From contig OY720636.1 in assembly GCA_963169105.1 (NCBI GenBank), positions 70,048,123 to 70,112,122 on the forward strand: a stretch of DNA of 64,000 nt, given 5' to 3'. The position numbers were made by a program, and so were the translations under genes. This document shows, in pieces, positions 21,226-31,998 of the stretch; positions within the stretch are counted from its first letter, which is position 1; each line of letters begins with the position of its first letter. The notes beneath the pieces were generated by a model. The model saw only the letters and a list, made by a program, of their open reading frames with translations. It searched no databases and had not been told where the DNA came from. The DNA is from Ceriagrion tenellum. Its lineage: Eukaryota; Arthropoda; Insecta; Odonata; Coenagrionidae.

Positions 21226-23640
21226 CTCTTCAAATTATTGCTTCAAATTAGTCATTGGAGAGGAGATGGGCCTATTGGGTTGAGATAGAGGAAGTAAGGG
21301 CATGAGAAAATACACATATTTTTATGCCACTATGGTTCATAATGTATGCACTGCGTGATTATTATTATTCAATGCAATGATTGAAATATGTGGATCATTG
21401 GTTCAAAGGTGTTTTCGACTCGAAGGTAATTTGCTGATGGTGAATGTTGGTTACTTAATAAAAGCCATTGACTCCAATGCCTTAAATAAATATGTATTCT
21501 TGTGGCAAACTAATTGAAAACTGAGATCGTCCAGCTCTTGTTAAACACTTAAGCCTAAAACCGGTATTTTTCAAATGCCAAAAAAAGTAAAAAATTCATT
21601 CGGAGAGGCGTGATTTTTTATTTAATAACTTACATTAGAGTTTCATAAAAATGCATTTTTAAGCATTCGAATGGTGACTACTAGCTACTTTTGCCTCATG
21701 GTGCATTACAAGCATCAAAGTCAATATTTTACGCTGTGATCTACTTTGAAGTATTTTAAAAAGTCACCTCCGGTACATCAAACTGTTCGAAGTATTTATA
21801 ATGGTATAAAAAAACAGTTTGCAATAAATTATCTCCCAAAATAGGTGATGATGTATCGGAAGGCGTAGATAATGTTATAAGTCCATGAATTGAAGTCTTG
21901 GAGTAGTGTTTTTTATATTTTTTGTACTCGTTTGTGTTTTTTTAAGTATGAAAGCTAAGTAGGTAAGCAGTATTCTTATATTATGATAACTATCTATTCG
22001 TCTTAGCAGCCGAGAAACTAAGTCCTGGTCAAATAATTGGCCTTACCGTCATCCCATGTATTTCAACCATTGGAGGGGTCGCTAGTGACGCTGACGTCCT
22101 AGTAACTTGCTCAGGCGCGTATTTTATCGATAACGCGAGCGATGTCACCGTGGTAATCTCGCAAATAACCTTACCGCCATTCACTCTCAGGAAACTAGTA
22201 CCTCCGATGCTTTATGTTTTCGAAATCAAAGATAGGCAATACGTTATGTGGACTTGGGGATTGGGAAACGTGCATTAAAGTGATGTACGATCTTCAAAGG
22301 TACATTTAATGATTGGTATCTATTGACGATATGTGCAAATGCACACATGAGAGAATTATGAGAGGGTAATCTCATGATATGCAATTATCTGCGACTGGAA
22401 ATGGAGTAGCGCATCAGACTAGCGAGTGGAATGTACAAAGGTCGACATTGTTCAGTATTAAATTAAATCTAATAATTTTATGACTGCTCTGTTAGGAGGG
22501 AATCAATGTCTAATTGTGAATTATTAGATGACCTGATTTACCGTGAATTTACCTCCAAAGTAAAGGAGTGGATTAAACTAAAACATTTTATTACCCAAAA
22601 AAGATTGTGATAATTATATGGCGTATTCAACTTTACTTTTAGGCCAACTGAGTAACACCAAGCTGTCGAAATCTCGGCACCACGACCAAGAATTTTAGTG
22701 GGATCCACGAGTCTCTTCTCTCCCATTGGGAGAAATAAATTATGAATAGTAAAAAATAGCGAGCATTTTAATATTTTTTAAATTGCCAAATGGACACTTA
22801 ATGTATTTATTGATCAATCTATTTCAATATCTATAGATTATTTTTAAAAATACTCTGAGAATTAATAACTAATAATTATTTTTCCTCGACCCCATAGAAT
22901 TTGATATCAAGTAATAATTTTGGAATTGTCCCAACTGCTTCTTAGGCATATATGGTATCATCGTATTAGTTCCACGAAATAGTGCTTGAATACTAACTTT
23001 TAATTACAGTCGTACGTAATAAGCTAATGACTGACGACCACGTCTACTTTTGAGATCTTATCTTTCCTTCTCTCAATCCCCGATTCAGCCCAAATAAACT
23101 TTTGTAGTCATCATTAAAAAAAACAAAAGCTGCGGTGAGTCCAAAACTCTCCGATAGTTTTAACAGGAGACAAGCTTTCACGGTGTCGCCGTGATCGTTT
23201 TGGAATGACCATCCTCCTAACAGCTGTGCCTATTCCCCCCTAATGCATTCCCGAAGAAAGAAACTTTCTAAGCGGATTACATTTGATAATGGTTCTGCGG
23301 CGAAAATAATAGCTTTCCAAAAGTGGGCGGGAGATGCCACCACCACCACTAACATCTCTAGCACGCGCAAGAATATGTCTTTTTGCATCTCTTTCTCAGA
23401 TGGCCGTACTCACGCTTCTTTCCACGTTATGTAATTTTTTTATTCATCCCATCGCCAGTTCTCACCCACTTCCACATCTCTCTCTCTTTCTCACTGGCAT
23501 CCGAGGGAGACACATGAGCTCACAAAGGGGAGGAAAAAACCTTGTCCCAGAGCCAAATGAGCGAAATATTAGCGCGGAGGTCGGCCGGGCTTCAAGTTTG
23601 CGAGCAACTTTGTGTCCGGGGGAAATAAAACATATAAACT
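21226..23640. other. Long AT-rich non-coding stretch
   Basis: Nothing recognised in 2.4 kb, apart from a CpG-containing patch near 22080-22170. Confidence 0.55.
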
Positions 23641-24430
23641 CAGAGAGAGAAAGAGTTTTTTCCGAGAAATTTAATCGAGCCTAAAAACATAGTTCTCTTC
23701 TTGCGGGGGAAAGAAGGAGAAAAGATGAGGGTGAGACAAGTGAGAGGAGGGGAAATGAGAGAGAGAGAGTCTGGGGGTGGCGTGGGAGGGTTAAAAATGA
23801 GCGTGAGACAAAAGTCCCGCAACAGTTTTCCCCAGAAGACCTTTCATTCTTCCTTATTCTTCGTGTGTCCCTCCTCCTCTCCAACCAGCCCGCCCACTTT
23901 TTTCCGCCTTCGCCTTAATTGTCCCATTCTCTCTCTTGCCTCTTCAACCTACTACCACCCTCCTTCATCTTCTCGCTACTCAGCACCACGTACCCCACCA
24001 ATCTTCCCCGCCGTTCCTCTCTCCTTATTCGCCTCCGTGCCCTCCCCTCCCTCCTCCCCCCCACCTTACAGCCTCCATTAGCACTCGCCTTCATTCCTGC
24101 CTCCTCTAACCCCTCATCTCTTTTTGCCTCCCGTCTCACCACCACGCAATTAGTTCCCTCTATAATTACGCTCCGGCTCCCACTTCCGGTGAAGAACTCT
24201 CCCTCTCTCGAGCGCGCGTCCACCTCGCCAGTCTCCTTAAGCCCGACACACACACCTCGACTGCAAGAAAACCACGCGGAGAAGGAAGGAGTCGTTTGAG
24301 AGACGTGTAGGGGTGGTTTTTCGGGGCGGGACTGGCGCGTAGGGTTTCCTGATCCTTCCCTTACCCTCTGCTCCCCTCTCCTACCCCGATCTCGCCCCTT
24401 CTTTTTCCACTCTTATCCTTCCCAATGTTC
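23640..24430. repeat. Purine-to-pyrimidine strand-switch island
   Basis: Purine-rich to about 23800 (gagaggaggggaaatgagag and similar), switching near 23830 to C- and T-rich sequence up to 24250 and again at 24355-24430. Overlapping frames on both strands (23701-24081, 23915-24253, 23919-24299) are composition artefacts. Confidence 0.7.
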
Positions 24431-24432
24431 CC
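24331..24432 (+). repeat. Direct repeat, left copy (about 100 bp)
   Basis: Starts actggcgcgtagggtttcct and continues gatccttccctt. The same start is present at 25855, with three differences in the first 32 bases. Similarity continues with gaps to ccttcccaatgttcc. The two copies bracket the block holding the fold-back and LINE remnant. Confidence 0.7.
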
Positions 24433-24888
24433 ATCATGATCTCTTGGTTCCCGCACTCCATCAAACAATCGAGCAAATACGAAGAAAAGTTGAACAGGTA
24501 CGGTGAGAAATTGAACGCATGTGGAGGAGGATTGAATGATACGGGTAACAGTTGTCAATTCTGAAATTGAGGCATCAAAAAAATAAACATAAGAGTATTT
24601 AACACAGGAATACATTTGCGTGGTAGAAAAAACCAGCTTGAGATCTTTTTTGATGAAGTCGCAACATTTTCAGGGAGGAATAAAAATATTATGAGAAGGC
24701 TGAAGACTAAGGAACAAGATACAAAATTTGATAAGTCCTGTAAAGAATACCAAAATGATTACAAAGAGAGTGAGTGATAAATAGAAAATATAACACACCG
24801 GCAGACTTGGACTGCAAAGATAGGAGAAAAGGTAAGATGAATGTTATAAATTACAGTTTCAGGCTTAACTTTGTGGAAATATGGCACA
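24433..24888. other. AT-rich sequence inside the duplicated flanks
   Basis: No frame or motif recognised. It may be a strongly decayed part of the LINE that becomes recognisable at 25083. Confidence 0.4.
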
Positions 24889-25057
24889 TGAAATAATTTC
24901 TCACTTTGTACATTTCACGCTTTTTTAACTTTACCGACCATGTTTTCGACATACAATGTCATTTTTGAGGTGCAATTTTGAAAATGACGCTGTTTGTCGA
25001 AACCATGGTCGGTAAAAATAAAAAAGTGTGGAATGTACAAAGGGAGAAATTATTTCA
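24889..25057. mobile_element. Fold-back element, core-sharing family, copy 2
   Basis: Arms at 24889-24954 and 24991-25057 pair over about 66 bp with some seven mismatches. The inner arm carries ttaccgaccatgttttcgac and its inverse gtcgaaaccatggtcggtaa. The loop holds ttttgaaaatgac. Core and loop match the 12999-13150 element, but the outer arm sequence is unrelated. The right arm ends exactly where the first copy of the duplicated LINE segment begins. Confidence 0.85.
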
Positions 25058-25082
25058 AGAAAAATATTATTGGGGAGAAAGA

Positions 25083-25640
25083 ATTACTTGTGACGGAAGA
25101 ATGGACATACAGTGATCAGAGTGGTTCAGGTAAAGTAAGCATTACATTCAAAGTAGACTGTACTGACAGCCAGTCTAGTAAGCTGAGAAGTATGGAAGAA
25201 CTGATGTGGAACTTATGAAGGATTCTGTTGAAAAGCATTGACGCTTGGGCAATAAAACTAGCCAAACAGAAGACTGGAAGCAATCCAAGCGAAGCGTTAC
25301 CAAAGAAAGTTGATGATCATTTTCGGAGCAAAAAATATAGTCGATGCATACTCTAGGAAGAATTACCAGTGACGGAGGAATGAACCTACAGTGATCAGAG
25401 TAGCACAGGCCAAGAAAGCATTCCATCCTAAGAAGAGTTTTATGACAACCAGTTGGGTTAGCTTAGAAGTATGAAAGAACTGATGTGGAACGTATGAGGG
25501 ATTGTATTGAATAGCATTGAAGCTTGGGCAACAACACTAGCCAAACAGAGAAAATTGGAAGCAACCTAAGCGTGGCGTTACTGAAGAAAGTTTGAGATCA
25601 AATCAGAGCAAACAAATGTATGTAAATTCTTGGTAGAAAA
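25083..25640 (+). repeat. 279-bp tandem duplication inside the LINE remnant
   Basis: Copies begin at 25083 (attacttgtgacggaagaat) and 25362 (attaccagtgacggaggaat) and run in parallel to agagcaaacaaatg near 25617. Shared landmarks are cagtgatcagagt, gaactgatgtggaac and actagccaaacaga. Copies differ at roughly one base in six. Each copy carries the same LINE segment, so the duplication arose in or after the inserted element. Confidence 0.85.
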
Positions 25641-25860
25641 CTAGACTAATGGGGTCACACTGTGAGGCCTCTTGGAAATTGGGAAACTACGGAACAAGGA
25701 ATAAAAAAGTCGCCGAAATGGGAATGGATGGAAATACATGAATCACATCATGAAAGATGTCAGAGTGAGAAATTATGCGAGAACACAGCGGTTAGCCGAA
25801 AAGGGAATGGAAAGCTGCTGGGAACCAATCTCCGGATTGATGGCCGTTGATTATGACTGA
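25083..25860 (+). mobile_element. Non-LTR retrotransposon (LINE) ORF2 3' remnant
   Basis: Degenerate coding sequence for the region downstream of the reverse-transcriptase core. Translated words from two frames are ITSDGGMNLQ (25362) and AQAKKAFHPKKSFMTT (25403), then after further frameshifts GLLEIGKL and finally HIMKDVRVRNYARTQRLAEK (25744-25803), with a stop at 25858-25860. These match the usual order in arthropod endonuclease/reverse-transcriptase LINEs: a DGR...AK-AF...KK..LLT thumb region, an EMW..RRM region, and a terminal RLAE-R..WRAAANQS tail. Stops and frameshifts are frequent, so it is dead. The first 280 bp are present twice in tandem. A second tail of the same type lies at 29505. 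Confidence 0.8.
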
Positions 25861-25945
25861 CGCGTAAGGTTTCCTAATCCTTCCCTTCGCTGCACTTCCT
25901 CCGCCACTCCTCAATCCCTTTTCACTCTCACCCTTCCCACTGTTC
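25855..25945 (+). repeat. Direct repeat, right copy (about 90 bp)
   Basis: Starts actgacgcgtaaggtttcct and continues aatccttccctt, as in the copy at 24331. Its first bases overlap the LINE stop codon, so the repeat starts exactly where the LINE remnant ends. Confidence 0.7.
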
Positions 25946-26160
25946 CTCCTGTTCTTTTTCCCTTCCCACACCCTCCGCGTCTCCTTCCTCCTCTCTCGCC
26001 TCCGACCGCCCCTCCCCGCGAACGCCGAAAGACTCCTTCACGGGTTTGCGGGTGGCGCGCGGATGAGAGAAAGAAAAAAGGGAAGAACTCAAAGTCTCGA
26101 GTGAGAACCGCCTTTCTCCAAACTCCCACCTCACTCACTAACACGCGCTCACGGAAACAC
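25861..26160 (-). repeat. Pyrimidine-rich block
   Basis: C- and T-rich to about 26010, turning purine-rich around 26060-26090. This looks like a displaced continuation of the pyrimidine block that ends at 24430, in agreement with the duplicated flanks. Confidence 0.65.
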
Positions 26161-26893
26161 ACGTAGCTCAGGTCTAAAGGGAAAAAAACAAGGGCTCAGT
26201 GGTGAGGGGAATACTTTTGTCGGGAAGCCAAGAGCGTGCTTATTTTCCTCTGTGTGTACCTGTGTTTCTGTGCGCTTACATATTTTCATTGACGCGTGTC
26301 TAATTTGTTAAAAATCACATGGTGCATTGAACCCCTTTGCGCCTTTGCGTGTGTTAGCATTGGATTGCGAGGGGTTGGCGAACCTCTTCAAGTGCTCGTG
26401 TGGAAATTTTTCTGGTGAAATGTATTCATTTTTCTGAAAAGAAATGCAGATACAGTTACATTATTTTACCAACTGTACAAAAGTGTAATATGAAACTTCA
26501 TTGAAAATCATTTTCACTTAAATGTTGGTGAAAATCGGGCGTATAACTCTTTCTTAGACAAGCTCTTTACTCGATAATGTTTAGTCATGGGCGGCAGCAA
26601 ATTTACCGGTATTTTAATATCCGACCGTGGCAATACTTGATTCTGCCGTATTCAAGGAACGGAAAGTTGGTTGCCGTCCATACTTTCATATATATGCGTA
26701 CTCCCGGCCGAATGATTTGTAAGTTCGCACCGTCTGGATTTATGGCGCCTGCACAATGATGGATGATTTTTAGCATAGCGCGTATGTGTTCTCATCGTTG
26801 GCTGTTTGTTCAATCTTAAGATTAGTTGACTGCACTCACAGCCCTTCTTTATCTACTGCTAGTTCCCTTACCTCCTGATATCTCTTCTATGTA
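26161..26893. other. Non-coding stretch
   Basis: Nothing recognised. Confidence 0.5.
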
Positions 26894-27015
26894 TTGTTCC
26901 TCTTTCTACCTATTGTCACTTTCTCAGCATGTTGTTCTTCTTTCTTCCTATTGTCACTGTCTCAGCAGTTTCTCATTTGGAAGTCTAAGGACTTCCAACG
27001 GAGAAAGTGACAATA
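26894..27015. repeat. 38-bp tandem duplication ending in a nested hairpin
   Basis: A 38-bp unit (ttgttc, then cct.ttgtcact.tctcagca) occurs at 26894-26931 and 26932-26969. The stretch gagaaagtgacaata at 27001-27015 is the exact inverse of 26911-26925 in the first copy and nearly so of the second. Between them a small stem, ttggaagtc / gacttccaa (about 26978-26999), closes on taag. The result is a compact stem within a stem of about 68 bp. Confidence 0.75.
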
Positions 27016-27580
27016 AGATAATTGTTGTGCATCTAAAAGCAGTGTGGTATTCAATCTGTAGTCGTGTATTTAGTGAGTCTTGGAATTATTTTATTTTTAT
27101 TTTGTCTCAAGTAAACATTATTTACATGAGCTCAAAAGTATGCGAAGATGTAAAAAGATGCGAATATAGATCAAAATTTTAAGAGATAGTTATTTTATTC
27201 CACATTTCCGTGAACTTTCAACTGAGAATGTAAAAAAGAGATAATTATGTGATATTTTTTGTCTTCGCCAATTAATATCTGCTTTTTATTATCCGGAGTT
27301 GATCAAAATGGAGTCCGGATCTCCGTCGTCAAACTTATGCTTTCGTATAATATTATCTTCAGAACTTCATAAAACGTGAATATTACCAGAAACTTATGAA
27401 CTAAGTTCCATTGAATCCTGACGCTAGTAATAAATACTAGCGGTACTTTGTAAGTGAAAGTTTGAGCTGATAATTTTTATCATATTCCCACAATTATTAG
27501 GGGGTGTTTGGTGGTGGTTACAAATTTTGAAATTTATTTAGCTACGAGTGCGTAGAAGGACGAAATTTTGAATTGCTCGC
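27016..27580. other. AT-rich non-coding stretch
   Basis: Nothing recognised. Confidence 0.55.
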
Positions 27581-28035
27581 GTTCAAGCATAATTTTCGCA
27601 CGTGAAACCCCTGCGACCCGGTCCAACGGACCGTCATGCCCGGGATAGTTCGTTCATTTCCCAATTGCCTGCGAAAAAGTTTCGTGAAACAAGCCCGTGT
27701 CCAAAAAAAGTGTGTTGTTTGCGTCCACATTGCGACGCCGACCGCTTCTTTGTTTTTCTTCTCCCTTTCTCTCTCTCTCTCTCCCTCGGCGAGGTAGGGG
27801 GACAAATTTACGACCTTCCCCTTCTCCTCCCCCCACCCGCCCTGATGCCTCATTTTTTTTCCCGAGTGAATTAACTCTGGGAGTGCGGAGGCCATGCACT
27901 CCTCGCGCTGGAATGACGTTGGGTACCCCGCATACGCTTCCGGGTGTTGATACGCGGACTGGCGGGACACTTCAACGCTCCGGTGCGGGGCGCGACGCTC
28001 ACGGATGTACCCCCTCTCGAGTGACGTGAATATTT
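27581..28035. other. GC-/CpG-rich island with an open minus-strand frame
   Basis: CpG-rich sequence surrounds a pyrimidine core at 27740-27860. The minus strand is open from 28099 to 27542 (185 codons). Its stretch at about 28020-27870 has ordinary amino-acid composition (for example SRQSAYQHPEAYAGYP), while the middle is glutamate- and arginine-rich from the simple sequence. Plus-strand frames overlap it. No protein family is recognised, so it is left as a possible but unproven exon or regulatory island. Confidence 0.35.
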
Positions 28036-29504
28036 TATTTGATAAACTTTTAATGAGTGATGGGCAGTTTAATTTCAGGCATGATATATTAAGTGTCATT
28101 TATGTGTCCCTACCTCCTCCCACTCTCCTCACCTCCCACCCTTTAGCGAGCCCATTACTAGGCCTCAACAAAATTGGAAATGCTGAGGGAACGTCATCAT
28201 GTAGGTATTAGCGCCAGAGATTAATGTGGTCAACGCAAAAATTAGTTTTTCAGATTTCGGATGATAACGTAAAATTATCATCTCGAAATTTCGCTGCGAC
28301 CGGATTTCGTATCCAATCATTTCGGGCGATATTGGAGCCGTCTGTGTGGGCACCAGACTTTGAAGTGGTCAGCGCCGATAATATATGGCGCAGGTGGGTT
28401 CCATTCAATCACGACGATGAATAGCCCCGCGTGCAAAGTAAAGCTATGTAAATGGTTGAGGATCAGAGGCATCAATAGCAGGGAAGCCAAAATATATCGA
28501 TTACTTTTTGTGTAAAAGTTGTCATCTCATTTGCCTTGAGGGAATTTGATATGTAGCTTCTGTTTGCAGGAATATATAATTTAATACGATATCCCGTGTT
28601 ACTTAAGCTGTCTTCCTTTTAAACTTGACCCCAAAATAACTAACTTGCTAAAAACCTTTTTCCAAAATAGTCAATAATATTTTTTGGGTTGAAATAGCGC
28701 TCAACCTTGTTCGCTCATCCTTGGTTAATGTTCTGGTGAATCGCTTTTCGCAGTTATATGCCTCGTGGTCAATATAAAAGCACAAACTGCTATGCACTCA
28801 TGGAAGCGCAATTTCTGAATCCTCGTTTTCAACCTCGTTAAGCTTTTTCTACTTGACCTCCATTATCACTTAATGAAAAGAACAATGATAGCCAATATTA
28901 CAAATATAGTTGTTATGCGGTCTAGATAATGACGGATGTGTTGCTGAAATTAATTTAAACTGCTGATTAACTAATTAATTATTAATACTATTAATTGATA
29001 AATCCTTTCCCCGTTACATATCTGCGAACGTATTCCCTGTGTGCCTTGAAGGACCTATTTCCAGCTCTTCCAGTTCCAGACCAGTTCCAGCTCAATTTAA
29101 TTTGGTCATAATTATATTCCATGTAGGTATATCACGGATTGAATGAGAGATTTTTATGCGTTAAAATACCATATTATCACGTATCGTGTCGCGATTCACG
29201 AATTGGTATCAGTTGTAGCATGTGCCTGTCTGCATTATCTCTTAATGTTAGTTGTAAATTAACACAGATCCACCGAACTCTTGCAATCGACCCAAGTAGC
29301 TCAATATCTCATTTTAAACTCGTAATTTGCTTCTCTGTATGTGGTCTTGCCATCAATTTTACCATTGGACGAGTCTCCAAAGCTTACCTGACAGTCATAT
29401 ACAAGATGTGACTCGGTCGCAATACCTTACTTAACGGTTATAATAGCTCACAAAAAGGACGCAGTTTATGAGACAACTGCGTAGTGTAAATTACGTTGGA
29501 AGGA
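28036..29504. other. AT-rich non-coding stretch
   Basis: Nothing recognised. Confidence 0.55.
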
Positions 29505-29680
29505 GAATCGGATGGAAATAATTAAAGAGGGAGAACGAGAATGGAATACACCAGGCATGCCTTGGAGTACGTCAAAGTGAATAATTATTTAAGAATTGAG
29601 CGGTTGGCGGAGAGGAGAGGAGTTGAGAGAGCTTCTGCCAACCAATCTTTGCTATTGATGACTGCTAATGATGATGATGG
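29505..29680 (+). mobile_element. LINE ORF2 C-terminal tail, second copy
   Basis: In one frame (29526-29663) the translation reads RGRTRMEYTRHALEYVKVNN and then RIERLAERR and ASANQS. This is the conserved end of the same LINE type as at 25.1-25.9 kb, normally K-RGRGRPRMEY...RLAE-R..WRAAANQS. It is followed by a short (ATG)n tail (atgatgatgg), consistent with a 3' end. The 5' side is lost within about 50 bp. Orientation and family match the 25.8-kb tail. Confidence 0.75.
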
Positions 29681-31740
29681 CCACTCATCCCTAAACTGAA
29701 TATGCTTTAAGTATTTTTGAACATACCAATTTCAAAAAATCATAGGAGGCGTTAGATAAACGTGGTCAAATATTATTTTTGCTGTGCAATTTACTCTTGT
29801 CTAGTCGCAAACCGCTATGAAAATTCGTGCTCCTATTTAGGTGTTTGTTTGCGATGTGATCTCATGACGTCCTAAGCGCAACAGAAGATACCGTTCCTTC
29901 GGTGTTTATTTCTTCTCCTATATAATGTTGCTTATTCATTCTTGTCTATGAAAATGATGCTAATGATCCTCTTAAATTATGGATCTAAAATCTTTCTTCT
30001 CTTCCTCACGATTATAATAATCCCAAAGGCTTCAAGCCCAAGTGTGCTTACTTTTGAGATGGAACGTGAACTATTACTTTCCACGGCGGGAATGCGTTTA
30101 TCACCACGTTCCACAGTTGGGCCAAACCCCTTTCTAGGCGGACAAAAGTCCTTCAATTGGCTCAAAAATGGAAAAATCAGAATATTTTATTATGTAAAAA
30201 CGATTCTTCCAATAACTTTACCTAATCGCGTTGCCTTTCGAGCCGATCTGCAATGAGGTACTCATTATATTTCCCAAGGAATGGTGAAAATTATTTTTGC
30301 TCAAAATATACGTACGTATACACTTTTACACTTATAATTATCTCTCTAAGAAGTGCGTTGTTTTTTGGATTTCAATGGTGGCGAGCAAACATCATTCTGT
30401 ATTAGTTTTTGCAGTTGGTACCAATGAAGCATAATTTGATTCAATACTGACCATAGCATTGGTTGACCTTGTCAGCTGTTAGGACGTGTTCTAAATAAGA
30501 ATTTAATTCCTGCTTCACTCTCCAAAAATCGAATTGCACAGTAATGTTGGCGCAAAGCCGAGTAATACGCTCATCATGGAATCCCTTTGAATATTCGATT
30601 TTACAAGTAGTTGAATTGGCTGTTTGATGGAATGCCTCGTTCTCTGTGATTTACCCCGAAGTGTTTTATTACTTCCCACTTTCATTAATCCGGAATTTAT
30701 GTCCGTATTGCCTGTCTAAATCGCGCACATGCGTGACCTCAAAATTTCCTACATTGCAATTGCTAAGGATGGATATTTAGCGTGACTAAAGGTGTTGAGA
30801 TGACGAGATACCAACATATACAAAATAAAATAGAAGTTTCGAAAATTTTCTTAAGGGTTGAAATGTTGGTAATTTTCTTTTCCTATCACATTTTAATCTT
30901 TAAAATGAAATTGTTTCCTTTCATTGGTAATAAATAATCAAGACTCTTATTCTGGCCATTAGTGAAGCCTAAATTAAGCTTAAGAAGAATTGGGAAAAAT
31001 ATATAATATATATTAATGATAATATGGATATTATCTCCAAAGTTTACTAATAGAACATCAAGCGAAATTGAATCTTCTTACTCTGTTGATTAAAATTTAC
31101 CCGGGCTGATGGACCCCAAGTAATTTGACTCTTAAAATTCCGTATCAGTATTTCAGTATCCTCTTTTTCTATCTTTTTTTCAAATCATCGACAGCTATGA
31201 AGCCTGATGAAGATTTCTGATCTGGAGCCATTCATTTGAATTGTAAATTCATATCTGCCTTTTATCGCGTATATATTTTTAAGTTTAAACGAACATTATG
31301 AATTGGAAATGATTAGAGGAAATAAAGTTGCGTTTATTCTTTCTATATATTGCCATTATCTCCCGACCTTGACTGAGAAGTGAAATTCCTCCTTTGTTTA
31401 ACTCACTAGGGAACCGCACCGGTTTTTATGGCAGCCAAGCGTCGGCCGGAGTGAAAAACGCGATAATAGTTCTATAATGGGTTTTTAAAAAATCCCATTC
31501 CGGATCGGGCAAAAAAGTGTAATGCAAAATTGAAAATCAGTCCGTATTTTTGACCTCCTGGGAACGGGAAAATCAATTACTGATGGAGATTAATTACTCT
31601 TTACTTCTACGTCAAAGGCTGTCCCGTGCACAGTGCGAAATTTTGTACTGCATTCAGGTTAAAATCGGGTGTCGGGGATCCAAACCAATATGCAGGTATA
31701 TATATGTATAACAGAAAATCGCGCTCCCAAAAATTTTTTT
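29681..31740. other. AT-rich non-coding stretch
   Basis: Nothing recognised. A 104-codon plus-strand frame at 29942-30256 has no resemblance. AT-palindromic sequence occurs near 30990-31035. Confidence 0.5.
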
Positions 31741-31759
31741 AGTATAAAAGCGGTAATGA

Positions 31760-31998
31760 ATTGTTAACGGAAGAGAGAAGAAAAAAGTTGGGAGTACGCC
31801 GCTGGTATATGGGACCCTTAGGAAGTAGTACTAGTTTCATATAAATCGAATACTGCGAAGGGAAGCTAGATTCGTAAAAAATTGTTATGATAAACATAAC
31901 AATGTTACTAAATCGTTGACGGAATTAAGGTGGTAACCTCTATCCGATCGAAGGGTAAAATATAGATTAAATCTTTTACGAAAGTTTAATCTAGACTT
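31760..31998 (+). mobile_element. CR1/L2/jockey-like LINE ORF2 C-terminal remnant
   Basis: In the frame of position 31856 the translation gives LRREARFVKN (31853-31882), then YDKHNNVTKSLTELRW (31886-31933), a stop, and DRRVKYRLNLLRKFN (31946-31990). This matches the C-terminal motif of many arthropod LINEs, VQRRAARFV--DY...SVT-ML-ELGW--LE-RR---RL--LYK. Upstream, STPLVYG corresponds to the usual YASPVWDP. Two stops lie between. It is a different LINE clade from the 25.1- and 29.5-kb elements. Confidence 0.7.
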
